Shown here in pieces: positions 1 to 12,126 of a DNA stretch of 64,000 bases. Each line of letters starts with the position of its first letter. Within the stretch, counting starts at the first letter, position 1. This stretch comes from Gordionus sp. m RMFG-2023. Its lineage: Eukaryota > Nematomorpha > Gordioida > Chordodea > Parachordodidae. Both the position numbers and the translations under genes were made by a program. The notes under the pieces were generated by a model, which had not been told where the DNA came from, did no database searches, and saw only the letters and a program-made list of their open reading frames with translations. The stretch spans positions 10,363,882 through 10,427,881 of the forward strand of contig NC_088778.1 in NCBI RefSeq assembly GCF_954871325.1. Reading direction: 5' to 3'.

Positions 1-539
1 AAAACCAACGATCTTTTTTAAATATAAAAGAATGTAAACAAGATAAAATTTTATAAAAAAAAAGATTTTAATATTACAATTAAAAATATATTTTATGCGA
101 ATATGCGAATGTCTCGTAAAACGACATATTTTTATACATTGTATAGATATGATGTGGATGGAAATCGCACCTCAGATTTTGGAAATTCATCTATCAAATA
201 CAATTCCATAAAGGTTTATTTCTTCATTTTTTTATATATAGAATTATCTAGGAAACCGCAATTGGAAATCTACCGTGTGTGTATAACATTATAGGGATAG
301 GCACTTAATTATCACGTATCACGTTTAAATACATAATAATGTACTCCAAAAATAAGAAATAATACAGATGCAACAACAGTTGCGGCAATTGTAATTACTT
401 ATCTTGTAGTACAACATTCACAGAGATACTTATCATCACAATGTTAGAATCTTTTTCACATAATATTTAACGACAATATAAATGAAAACAATACTTGTAG
501 AACAAAAATGAGCAAGGCTATCATCAATGTTTTAAGGCC
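1..539. other. AT-rich sequence, no gene seen
   Basis: I see no coding signal, repeat boundary or RNA gene here. A short open frame on the + strand at 103-294 has low-complexity content and matches no family I know. Confidence 0.5.
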
Positions 540-1010
540 TTAATCCAGGAGGTCAATTCTTGACGATTTGAAAGATGGGCATACATATGCAATTCTAACA
601 GATGCATCTAATAAGGCCTTGATCCTCCATATTTCAACAAAATTAAGGTCGTTTCAATAATACTATTAATTATTTCCCCTCAAATAGTAAAAAATTCAAA
701 CACATAGCTAACCATATAATGGTAATTATAAATAAATTGCATGTCAGCTTTCTGATCTGATAATGCCTCAGGGAATTTGGTAAAAACAGAGTGTATTTAC
801 AGAATTGAGTGAGCACAATATTAGTTGCGATATGTTCCTAATACCCGTCATCGATAGAATTTTAAAATTTTATAAACCTTTAAAAATATGTTTCTTAAAT
901 AAAGATTATAAAAGCTGTCCTAACATTTTGAAAATTTTTTTCAATAATGAATGGCAGAGGTATATTTAGGAATGATTTCACTTGTAGAAAATCTACTAAA
1001 TGCTGTTAGT
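540..1010 (+). mobile_element. hAT transposase fragment (middle part)
   Basis: Broken frames on the + strand resemble the ZMYM/DUF4371 branch of hAT transposases. Near 555-655 a stretch reads DGHTYAILTDASNKALIL, like the family's 'FAIxxDxSNK' block. Near 840-970 another reads RILKFYKPLKICFLNKDY, followed by NILKIFFNNEW, like the 'VRWLSLxPxIERILxxxEPLKxYF' block. Several stops and frame changes make it a pseudogene. The C-terminal part of a similar protein lies just downstream on the opposite strand (1160-1780), so the copy may have been broken by a local inversion. Confidence 0.55.
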
Positions 1011-1159
1011 GTGTAGTTACAATCAGAAGAATCTTAACAAAAATTCACAAAATTATGCTGCAGATGTGTTCATATCTACAATTAAAATTTGACAATAAAT
1101 TTTATGGCGCCATTGCTTAAACTTAAATATATTTTATTTGAGATTTAAATAATAGAACT

Positions 1160-1780
1160 AAATGTTTACCGTCGTTATTGAGATATTTATAAAATTCCTG
1201 GCATGACATATTATATATTTGTTTAACCATTAGCTCGGCCTCTAATTTTGTTAAAGCAATCCGATTTCTCTCCTTTTTTCAGGCAGTCCTCATCAGGCAA
1301 AAAATGCGCTCGGATGAGGCATTAGAATGAGGTAAGGAGAAGACATACTCGCATATTTTTTCCAAGCATGGGGATTTATCGTTATTACGAAAAAATTCTA
1401 CCCATTTCTCCTCTGCTTTTAGACCATCTAACTTAAGTATTTTAGCGAATTATAAATAATAGAGAGAATTACAACCTCAAACAAGACATCAATATCTTTC
1501 GGTATTTTTAATATATTTAATAAATTATAAAAACCATCAATTGATGGTTTCTGTTCAAGGTCATAATTTTATACATTTGTAAATAGAGTTATTTCAAATT
1601 TTGATTCTAAATATTCTAAAATTGTCTTAATAAAAATATCTGCTTCATTTAAAAATGTATGAATTAGAGTATTATTTGAACATTTTAATATAATATTTTT
1701 AGCAATAGCGCCATTAAATTTATTAAACAAGTTTTTACTGTAGAGCATGCCGTGACCCACTGTGACACGATGGGTCACGA
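1160..1780 (-). mobile_element. hAT transposase fragment (C-terminal dimerisation part)
   Basis: Read on the - strand, the segment 1569-1770 contains LNEADIFIKTILEYLESKFE. Near 1260-1340 come FPHSNASSERIF and RIALTKLEAELMVKQIYN. The second block is the hAT C-terminal dimerisation signature (HSNAxxERxFS followed by a helix). Stops and frameshifts interrupt it. It abuts the MULE fragment at about 1785 and points away from the + strand hAT piece at 540-1010. Confidence 0.65.
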
Positions 1781-1785
1781 GTAAT

Positions 1786-2690
1786 TTCACGGCCCGCGCC
1801 CACCTCTAGTTTCAACTACATTTAAGGGTGGCACAAACGCCAAACAAACCATCATTCTAAGTTGTATATTAAATTCCACATCTGTTTTATATTTCTGCGA
1901 TATTTCTGGATATTTTTGAATTCGCCAAAAGGATTGGCCAAAATGGAAATAGCAACATTTGTGTTGCGAACTGGGAAACACTTTACTGAAAGCTTTTACA
2001 CTGGCCATTTCAAAATCCGCCATAATTTTTTTTGGAGTTGATATTAAGTTGTCACCTATAATAGTAAATTATTTTTTATAAGTTTCATAATCCTTTCTAT
2101 TGGTCAATATATATATGAGAGGTAAAACATTATTATTTCTAATCCCATGAATTGTATAAATTTGCGTAAATAAAGGTGGCGACGATTTAAATGTACCATC
2201 AGAAAACCAATGTTCGCATGAAGCTAAGAAGTCCAAATTTTTTCTTCTTCCAAATATGATAATACGGTCGGGAACCTGTCACACATGATAAATAAATAAG
2301 CAATTATAATAAAGTGTTTCTTATCGGGCAGCTTATCGCAATAAATATGAAGGATTTAGTTATATTTGTTCAAAAAATTTATAGAAAATCTTACCGGACC
2401 ATCATCATGAAGTATGAAATCCTCATATTTATCTGTAATTGAATATTCATGCGGAATTACCAGCTCAATAAGGCTGCTAGGATTCGGAGGTGCAAATCTG
2501 TTTGAACTCCGCGTTCGGTGAATTATACGTTTCATAAGATTCGGTGATGGTAGTGCCATTGATATGGAATCACTTAATTGAGATACGTGTTTCGCCACTA
2601 AAGTTTGGAGTTTCCATAGTATTATTCAAAGCTTCATTCTTAATTGAATTGATTATTTTCTTGGTTTCCATTTCGATTGGATTTTCTGGA
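1786..2690 (-). mobile_element. MULE (Mutator-like) transposase pseudogene
   Basis: On the - strand four blocks follow one another in the order expected for a MULE transposase. ALNNTMETPN lies near 2640. LPSPNLMKRIIHRTR with FAPPNPSSLIELVIP lies in 2356-2598. DRIIIFGRRKNLDFLASCE with WFSDGTFKS, PPLFTQIYTIHG and LPLIYILTNRKDYETYK lies near 2080-2275. MADFEMASVKAFSKVFP with CCYFHFGQSFWRIQ and MMVCLAFVPPLNVVE lies in 1800-2023. The DGTFK and DFE segments carry two of the catalytic acidic residues, and C-x-FHF is the usual histidine motif. Frame changes between blocks show that it is inactive. No terminal repeats were identified. Confidence 0.85.
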
Positions 2691-2796
2691 TGATTGTGTA
2701 TTTCTTATTATCTTTTATCTTACCATTTTTTTTTGTAAGTCGTATGGGACATTTAAAAATAACTTGATTAATTCATCTATAATAAATTATCTGAGA

Positions 2797-2910
2797 CAGG
2801 GGCGGACTGGCCATAAGACCCAGTGGGCATTTTGCCCACGAGGCCGCGAGAAAATGTCGATTTTGAGGCCGATGAGAGGAAAATATCAAAAAAGAGGCCG
2901 GTAGGAAAAA
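2797..2910 (+). repeat. terminal segment of a hAT-like repeat (CAGGGGCGGACTGG end)
   Basis: The segment starts CAGGGGCGGACTGG, a terminus style common in hAT non-autonomous elements. The reverse complement of the same end occurs near 30739-30752 (CAGTCCGCCCCTG), so at least two copies of the family lie in the window. The body is GC-richer than its surroundings (GAGGCCG repeats). A matching far end for this copy was not found. Confidence 0.5.
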
Positions 2911-3120
2911 AAAATATTATTTTGTTCACATTATTTTCTCTTATCATTTATTTATTTTTTAATGATATCTATTATTTGAATATAACATTCCCTGAGAAGA
3001 ATTATCATGTCGTTTACTATATTTGAATGCATAAAATATCAATTACGTCGCTTGACGCTATATATCATTTACCACGTGCTTTTCGTTTTTTTTGCAAAGG
3101 AAGTGAAAACGCTTATGTTT

Positions 3121-4075
3121 GAGTTTGAGTAGAGTGAAAGCTAAGTTTTGATTAATTTATTATATTAATTTTTATAGATTAATTTATTGTATATAGGAAA
3201 CTATAGTGATTGATTGTATTTCTTCTTCTTAATTCATTGATCCTTTTGAGCTTGGGCTTGAGTAGAGTGAAAGCTAAGTTTTCATTTATTTATTTAATTT
3301 TTTACATTAATTTATTGTATATAGGAAACTATTGTGATTGATTGTATTTCATTGATCCTTTTGAGCGTGGGCTTAAGTAGAGTTAAAGCTAAGTTTTCAT
3401 TAATTTATATTATATTTTTATACATTAATTTATTGTATATAGGAAACTATCCTGTTCTTAATTCATTGATCCGTTTGAGCTTGGGCTTGAGTAGAGTGAA
3501 AGCTAAGTTTTCATTAATTTATTATATTAATTTTTATACATTAATTTATTGTATATAGGAAACTATTGTGATTGATTATATTTTTGTTCTTAATTCATTG
3601 ATCCTTTTGAGCTTGGGCTTGAGTAGAGTGAAAGCTAGGTTTTCATTAATTTATATTATATTTTTATACATTAATTTATTGTATACTATTGTGATTGATT
3701 ATATTTCTTGTTCTTAATTCATTGATCCTTTTGAGCTTGGGCTTGAGTAGAGTGAAAGCTAAGTTTTCATTAATTTATTATATTAATTTTTATACATTAA
3801 TTTATTGTATATAGGAAACTATTGTGATTTATTGTACTTCTTGTTCTTAATTCATTGATCCTTTTGAGCTTGAGCTTGAGTAGAGTGAAAGCTAAGTTTT
3901 CATTAATTTATATTATATTTTTATACATTAATTTATTGTAATATAGGAAACTATCTTGTTCTTAATATATTGATCCTTTTGAGCTTGGACTTGAGTAGAG
4001 TGAAAGCTAAGTTTTCATTAATTTATTTTATTATATTTTTATACATTAATTTATTGTAGAGGAAACTTTTGTGCG
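3121..4075 (+). repeat. satellite/minisatellite array, about 120-bp unit, eight copies
   Basis: A core reading GAGCTTGGGCTTGAGTAGAG recurs at about 3121, 3247, 3363, 3478, 3608, 3732, 3865 and 3981, a spacing of 115-133 bp. Each core is followed by AAGCTAAGTTTTCATTAATT and TTATTGTATATAGGAAACTA. Units differ mainly by small indels in an AT-rich spacer. Any open frames inside the array are by-products of the repeat. Confidence 0.93.
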
Positions 4076-6299
4076 CTTAATAATTGTATTACAACAATTT
4101 ACTGATCATTAGCAAACAAACATAATATAAGAAAAGAATCAACTTTATATACTATTTTTACAATCTGATTTCATAAAAGATTTCAGCATATCTAACCAAC
4201 CTACCCTATAAATATCACACTAGCTATATATTTTCCTTTATTTTTAATATTTATAAAAAAACGATTTAAACACGGATATAAATTGAAAATATTTTAACAG
4301 TTCTAGGCAATTATTCGTAATTCACAGTGTGGGTACTCTATACATGTTGGAGTTATTTCGGATTAAATTAGAATTTTCAGATATAAAAAATCGTTCTTAA
4401 TAAATTTTTTAAAATTGAGACATTTTGAATTTCATTGACTTCCATAAATATATGTTTAACTCTAACATTCCTTGCGGAGGAAACTTTCTTTACTATATAT
4501 TTCCTTAAAATTTATAAATATGCAAAACGATACAGGGGAATTTGTAGATCTATATATTCCTCGAAAATGGTATAAATATATATAATAATTACCTCATTTT
4601 TATTTGCTAGCTCTGCAACAAACAATATTTTATCTGCTACAGATCATGCTTCAATTCAGTTGGCTATAGCTGATGTATTTTATTATTTGCTTAACATTAT
4701 TATATTATAAATTAGATTGGCGAAGATGGTGTAGCACTCTCATCATCTAAAATATATGCCATATGCGGAAATATTCGTAGAATAGTATTTTAAATTTTTT
4801 ATACTAAATAATTTTTTAATATTTAGGGAGAGTCAGATGATTGCATTAATAGGTTAACAAAAGAAGATGGAATTTTAGCAAAGTAATTTTATCTACGAAT
4901 TATAAATTTATAACAGTTATTTAGGAATTTTTAGAAATTATAATCTATGACTATGATTTAGAAAGAATAATAAAAAGATATGATCTATACTATTTTAATC
5001 TATGTAATAAATAAAATTATATATTTATAGTTAAATAATATCACTTTATAAGTTCACTCTTTTACATCTTAATTTTTAAACATGTTAAATTTGATCTTTA
5101 AAACCTGAGTAATATTTCTATATATATATTAAATTATAAATGTAATCAAATTTTTTTTGTGTATATTAAATTAAAATTATTTAAGTCTGCAAGAATTAGC
5201 CTAGTTTTTACAACTAAATTCTGAATTCAAATTGTCTGGCTCAATGAGTTGACTTTTAAATCAGCCTTTAAGATAAGTAAAGTTTGTTGTTAAGTCTATT
5301 CCTAACCTTACTCATCTTGATTGAGGTCTGTTTTTGATTTTGCTTAAGTCTCCCTTGTCTTGTAGTCTGTTTTTAGTAGACTCAATCCTCATTTCATGGT
5401 CACTCCCTACTTAAAAAGAAATAAATTACAAACCACTTTCCTGTTGATTCAAGAATTTACATCAATGGATTATAAACCCACACTAAAATATTATAACAAA
5501 TTTGTAGGGGCCTGGTTGGGATTTGTTTTTGCCTAGCATGGTCAAATTTTTACCTGGCTTAGTTACAATTTTGTACTAAGGATGTGTGGCCTATTTTTTT
5601 AAATATAATGACCTTTAATAAAAAAAAATAATATTGGGGAGTGATTGAATTAAAAATCCAAATCTTTCTAATCTGTGGGCAAAATCAATAGGCTTGAGTA
5701 ATTTATTTTTGGCCAAAATTTTGAGTTAACTATTTTTAAATTGGCTAGATCAAGCCATTTAGCAACATTTGAATGTGACTTTAGGTAAAGTCCTTTTCTT
5801 GTTTCAGTTAATGTAACAAAAAATAGAGTAAAATTTTAAACATTACAATAAATAAATTATATTTGTTACATTCATTTATTATGAATTTATTTATAAAATA
5901 ATAAAATTACATGATTATATATACAATCATAAAATATCCAAAATTGGATTGAATGAGTTTTTTTAAAATATCAGCATGATTCATTATTTTTTGAAAACTC
6001 ATGCTGATCCTATATTTAATATTGGCATAGCCCTAAATATCAGAATTAATCAATAAGCTTAATATTTTCATAATATCTGTTAATGGTGAATCAACCATTT
6101 TTTGAAAGATAATGAAATTTAACATTATTCACAAAAAACCTAAATTTTATGATAAATTTTTTTTTAAATTTCATATAAATAAATGTCTTATATTTTTTAA
6201 CATGTTATTTTGATAATAAATACAATATGATATAGCGAATAAAAAGATATTTTTATTTATAAATTTTTCTTATTAAATTTTAATAACAATTGTTTTTCA
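4076..6299. other. AT-rich repeat debris; possible hAT N-terminal trace
   Basis: No intact gene is visible. Near 4610-4700 the + strand reads SSATNNILSATDHASIQLAI, which weakly resembles the region before the hAT catalytic core. The rest contains short degraded repeat-like stretches (for example 5505-5760 with CTGGTTGGGATTTG and GGCTTGAG motifs) that I cannot assign. Confidence 0.35.
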
Positions 6300-6540
6300 A
6301 AATTTTCATCTGATAGGCAGGAACACTTAAAAGTTAATACGGCATAAGCTACTAAAAACACGCTCTACAGGGGCAGATGAGAGGATTGTGATATTATACT
6401 TAATAAACAACTCTTTTAACATAGGGAATTTATTAAAAACATTTATTTTTTTATCCCTTGCTTCAAAAAATTGAGATAAGTTATCTGATAAGTATTGACT
6501 TGTTGTTTTGTTATTTTTTTGTAAAATGTTTATTTTCATT
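6300..6540 (-). mobile_element. hAT transposase C-terminal fragment
   Basis: A short open frame on the - strand contains QYLSDNLSQFF, then FPMLKELFIKYN and ILSSAPVERVFSS. This is the conserved C-terminal dimerisation block of hAT transposases (SSAPVERxFS). Only this end is present. A related but different C-terminus occurs at 21730-21885. Confidence 0.75.
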
Positions 6541-6619
6541 ATATATATATTATATGAATTTGAATAATGGAAAAATGAGATTTTGAAATATAAAAAATTG
6601 TGATTTTGATATTTCCAGA

Positions 6620-9600
6620 ACTACTAAAGAAGACACTACAAGAATGGTGCATTCAATAAAAAGTTTAATAGATTCTAACTTATTTTACAAAGATTGGTAT
6701 GATTTATTTAAAGAATTTAAAAACACACAACCAAGATTAAGATCATCACATGAAAAATCCCTGTTATTAACAATAGGATGTAATACTTATAAAATATTTT
6801 AAATTTATGTGCACCAGATAGTCCAGTAAATAAAGAGGTATAAAATTTTACTCAAATTTTTTCATCCTATTCCTAATATAATTGTAGAAAGATATAATTT
6901 TTATCAATATAATCAAATAAAAATTAGCAATGACTTGTGAATTTGGGGAATATTTAAATACTGCATTAAGAGATAAATTTATATTCAGAATAAAAAATTA
7001 AATTTTACAAAGATTATTATCTGAAGATGATATAGACATAAATAATGCTATTCAAATAGCTACTGCAGTACTTGTGAATTTGGGGAATATTTAAATACTG
7101 CAAAGAGATAAATTTATGTTCAGAATAAAAAATCAAAATTTTACAAAGATTATTATCTGAAGATGATATAGACATAAATAAAGCTATTCAAATAGCTACT
7201 GCAGTACTTGTGAATTTGGGGAATATTTAAATTCTGCAAAGAGATAAATTTATATTAAGAATAAAAAATCAAAATTTTACAAAGATTATTATCTGAAGAT
7301 GATATAGACATAAATAAAGCTATTCAAATAGCTACTGCAGTAGAAACAGCTATAAAAAATACAAAATGATGAAACTAAAATTGATCAGTTAGAAGGAACA
7401 TAATAATATAAATAAAATTCAAAAAGTTAATGAATATCATATAATAGGAGCTACTAAAAACCAAATCCCTGCCACTCCTGCAGTGGAAACCATAGAAGGG
7501 AAAATTGTTTATTCAAGAATGCCACTTGTTATAAATGCAACAAAATTGGGCACATTGCTCGAGTCTGTAGAAATTATTAATAATAAAAAACGAATATAAT
7601 CCAGAATTTTGGGTGAATGTTAAAATAAACTCTTAAATCGATTATGTTAAAAAACAATAATGAATTTTATTTGTAATTCTTTTGTATATATACATTTATA
7701 TAATTATCCAATTTAACTTCTAATAATATGCAATTTGATTAACCTCGATAATATAATATTACATGTCGGAAAGTTATAATAATATAATACACAAATAACG
7801 TCCTTTTAAAATATATATCTTAACATTTTGAATATATACGATATTCAAATATAACATCTTCTTTCCCACCAGGTTAAGATCGTCTTAATCTTTTTATTTA
7901 CCAAGTTCAAGTTGATCATATTAATTTTTTCCGTTTTCATCTACTTATTATTAATCCTAATTTATTATCAAACACCGTAGCAATTTCATTATATAGTTTG
8001 TCAATATTCACGTTACCATTATCATTATATTTATTGTTGATCATATTAATTTTTACATTCGTTGGTAACGCTAAGTTAAATTCTATAATCCCTGGAAATC
8101 CAAATAGGCTGTGTCAAATTCAATAATCCTCGGAAATCCAAATAGGCTGTATCAATCATTTTGATAGTGCCCTTTATCATTATAAATTCTATAATCCAAG
8201 AAAATCTAAATAGGCTGCATCGTGCCCTTTATCATTATCATAAATTCTATATATTTGTTTAAGTTTAACGGTTGGTCTTCGTCTTTAGTATCTGAGTATC
8301 GTAAACTTAGTTCTCCGGCGATTAATTGATCGCGAATTCTTAGTTCTGCATTATCTTCAAATTCGCATCTTCGGGCTAGCTCCTTTATATTTTTTAAATA
8401 ACTCAAAACGGATTCTGTAGGCCCGCGACTTAATCTAATGAATTCAATTCTAGATGCTAGCTAGAACAGTTGTTTTATCTTTATAAGTTGTTTTGCAATT
8501 TTGTATGTATATATATCTGCCCATATTTTCTTGGGAAGAGTAATTCTTTTTTTTTATATCAGTTAATATTTATTCCTTCATAGGTTATAAATAATTTTTT
8601 CAAAGTGACGTCAATTTGAGGAATATTTTTTTTGTGTGACTATAGTCGTCAATAGAAAATTTTCAGGATATTTTATGTGTCTATAGTCGTCAATAGCCCA
8701 TTTATCTCATTCATCTTTTATCCATAATTTCTAAACAAATCTATCGTTATTTTATTATTTTTTTTAAACAGAAAATTAAATTTATAATTCTATATAACAT
8801 TTAACTTGACCGAAAACCGCGCGACTTTTTTTTTACCTCGTCGCCAAATATTAATTCGATTATGTTTTAAAAACAATAATGAATTTTATTTGTAATTCTT
8901 TTGTATATATATACACTTATATAATTATCCAATTTAACTTCTTATAATATGCAATTTGATTAACCTCGATAATATAATATTACATGTCAGAAAGTTATAT
9001 TAATATAATATACACAAATAACGTCCTTTTAAAATATATAACTTAACATTTTGAATATATACGATATTCAAATATAACATAAACAACAGCTATATCAGAA
9101 TGGAATGGGCAAGCATAATTAATTAAATAGATTGGAAAAACAAACTTAACTCTCCTGGATAATTGCATGCTAAAACTTAAAAGCTAACAGAAACCAATAT
9201 ACCACTATTAGGTTAGACTGTAGTAAAAGTACAATATAAAGGACGAACATTAGAACTACCTCTCATAATTACAAAAGAATATACCAAAAATATCATTGGA
9301 AGAAACTGGATAACTAAATTTTCCAAAATGACTGAAATACCTGAAAGGATGATACATATAAATAATATTAATATACAAAATGAATTTTCTCAATTATTTA
9401 CCAAAGAATTGGGCTACTTGAAAGATTTTAAGGCACAAATATATATGAAAAACGAGAACCCAATTTTCTGTAAATCACCCCGTACCATACGTATTAAAAG
9501 ATAAAGTTGAAGAAGATTTAGACAGATTACTAAAAATAGGAGTAATAGAAAAAATAAATCATTCACTTTATGCATTACCCATAGTAATTGTTCAAAAGAA

Positions 9601-10236
9601 AGATAAAACATTACTAATTTGTGGGGATTTTAAAAGAACTATAAATCATATTAATATTGATTCATACCCAATATCAAGAATCCAAGATTTATTAGCCAGT
9701 TTGGGAAAAGGAGAGGAAGTTTCAATATTGGATCTCTCATATGCCTATTTTCAAATTAAAGTGGGGGAAGAGTCTCAAAAATTTATAATCAATACGTAGA
9801 GGATTATCTAAATATACAAATCTACCTTTTGGTACATCTTCTTCTCCAGCCATAATTCAACGAGCCATCGAGAATTATTAAAAGGTTTTGAAGGAGTAGC
9901 TTATTATTTAGATGATTTTATAATAACCGGGAAAAATAGAGAGAAGCACAAACCAAATTTAAAAAGATACTAAAATGTCTAGATGAAAATGGAATAAAGC
10001 TAAAAATGTAAATTTTTCAAACAAAATGGAGTTTAGGACACAATATTTCAAAAAACGGGATTACAACTACCGAAAAAAATGCTGAGGCTGTAAAAAAAGC
10101 ACCAGAACCAACAATCTTTAACAATTACATTCATTTCTAGGGTCATCAACACACTATTCAAAATTTATTTCAAATTTTGCAACCAAAGCCAAACCATTAT
10201 ACAAATTATTAGAAAAAGCAGTTGCTTGGAGATGGA
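6620..10236 (+). mobile_element. Ty3/gypsy-type LTR retrotransposon fossil (gag and RT parts)
   Basis: Gag-like sequence lies at about 6620-7590 and ends with a CCHC zinc knuckle (CYKCNKIGHIARVC, near 7525-7580). After an inserted second LTR element (7632-9080), pol sequence resumes at about 9100 and carries reverse-transcriptase blocks and the start of RNase H, to about 10236. Inside gag a segment of about 136 bp is tandemly repeated three times (starts near 6933, 7069 and 7206). The copy has many breaks and no LTRs of its own that I could find. It stops abruptly where an AT-rich repeat begins. It looks old. Confidence 0.85.
7632..9080 (-). mobile_element. LTR retrotransposon with two LTRs, inserted in the gypsy copy, internally shortened
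   Basis: Two direct repeats of about 220 bp (about 7637-7858 and 8856-9079) are nearly the same and read as LTRs on the - strand. Next to the right-hand copy, on the - strand, TTTGGCGACGAGG looks like a primer-binding-site region. Gag-like sequence on the - strand lies at about 8206-8460 (SYLKNIKELARRCEFED). ATAAAC on both flanks may be the target duplication. The interior is far too short for a full element. The LTRs resemble each other much more than the surrounding host copy resembles an intact one, so this insertion is the younger of the two. Confidence 0.75.
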
Positions 10237-10239
10237 CTA

Positions 10240-10990
10240 GGTCTATTCAAAAAAATTCGGAATCGAATAATTACGAATAGGAATAATAAATTCTTTGTTT
10301 TATCCGAATACGACTAATCATTTATTCGATTCAAATAAAACGAATTATTCTTAATATTTAATAAATTTCTTGTAATAAATCTAACATTGTCATTTCTATT
10401 TGTGAACTGTCGACAGGTGATGTGTTTACAAACAGGTTAAAAAATTTCTGAAGTAAAAATGAAGCATCATTTAAATTTTTATTTGCCATATTTTTTGAAT
10501 CTAGCTTCAACAATGACACTATTAATGTTGGTATCAGTGGACACATCTTATGGAATTTTACAATTACAAATATTAACAAAATCTTGCATCAAATATGGAC
10601 ATTTATGGATTTTTTTAACCAATAACTCAACTTTTTCCAATTCTGTTGAAATCATTGAAAGTCTTTCTTGTACGATAAGATTAATAATATCGTATTATAT
10701 TAAAATTTGGGTTATAGGTCTCACGAATGAGAGGAATAATTTGACCGGCGAAACAATATCTGAATGGGGGAAATTTTATCAATTATTTTATATTTTGCGA
10801 GTATTGATATTATTAGTTCTTTAATATCCTCACCGTGTGAGGGTGTGCAAATTCCACAATTGGCAATAATGAGTTCGTTAAAATCCATTTATCGCTAACA
10901 TAATGGACAGTTATGTCGCAATAACTTATTAAATTGTTGCAGGTTCATATGTCCGAAGTTGTTGCTGTTAAGAAGCTCTGAATTATAGAA
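10240..10990 (-). mobile_element. AT-rich repeat followed by hAT/ZBED-like remnant
   Basis: 10240-10390 is an AT-rich repeat with ATTCG/CGAAT blocks, similar to stretches near 42390 and 61690. On the - strand, 10358-10980 has short open pieces (HGEDIKELIISILAKYKI, VIPLIRETYNPN-like, SSQIEMTMLDLLQEIY) that resemble the region before the catalytic core of BED-type hAT transposases. The similarity is partial and the assignment is tentative. Confidence 0.4.
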
Positions 10991-12126
10991 TTTTGAGAAT
11001 AGATTTTGTTTTACACTTTTTAATATTTAATTTTTTAATATTATTTTTTTTATCAATTATTTTTTATATAATAAATAAATATTTATTTAATATAACAGTT
11101 GCCATCTTGTATTCATAACTAGCGAAGACATTCATAATATTTTTTTAGCTTCGTTATTGGAGTTTAAATATCTCACTGCTATTTGCCTAAACAGTATTTT
11201 CTTAATGTCCACATATATAAGAATTTTAAGAAAAAGGTTGTACTTTTTGTTTTAATCTTTATTTCCTATTTTTAGTATTAAGCTGATTTTCACTATATTA
11301 TATTTTATGAAAAGGCTATTATAGGGCTCTTTAATAAAATTATGGTTTAAATTATTTTGCAAAAATTAAATAGAGTAGGGAATACCGGGGCTATTTAGGA
11401 CATGGGGTAATTTTAGACAGTTTTCGCATTTTAAAACTATTTGACATTGAACCTGAAATTTGTAACTAATATAGGTTTATATATTATAAATATTTTGTAA
11501 AAAAATCAGCTTTGGGCACTTTGGAAATATTTTAGAGCAAAAAACCTCTTTTAATACTAAAAGTTAAAAAACGGTTTGTTAGATGCTTTCATTTAAAATG
11601 AACTTATTAAGTTCTACGCATTAAAATCGATACTGTGACCAACTTTGAGCCCTTAATAAATATGAGATACGATTTCATAGATTTTGAACAAGGATTAAAT
11701 TATTGATAGCATTGTAGGGACACTACATTTTTAATCATTCATTTTTGTCAATATAATTTTTTATCTTATTCAAATTACAATGAGACATTATAAAAAAAAA
11801 GGACATTCACCGATAATAACATCCCCTTTATTTAAAGATTCATTAATAATTAAAAATAATTTCATAGATAAAATTATAAATCCTTTTTTTATATGTAAAG
11901 CCTGTAAACTTTAATTTTTATTTTATATTGAAGTTCATTAATAAAGTATATTATATAATCTGCCGATTTTAAAATTATTTTTTATCAAGCCAAAAAACAC
12001 CTGACCGGAAACACCCCCATTGTATCTGGGATTACTTTGGGTATAGTATAATTCCCAGAAAACGGTTCTCGTTATTTTCAGGAGGAAAAAATAAAGATAA
12101 TGCATTATAATTGATAAGATTATCTA
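10991..12126. other. AT-rich sequence, nothing recognised
   Basis: I see no gene, terminal repeat or RNA gene in this stretch. It ends at the TA dinucleotide that borders the Tc1-like element starting at 12127. Confidence 0.4.

Noticed and set aside
103-294. Small + strand open frame
   Set aside because: Low-complexity AT-driven frame with no family features, splice context or repeat relation.
3334-3558. Open frame within the satellite
   Set aside because: Its two halves are the same satellite unit translated twice. It disappears in neighbouring units.
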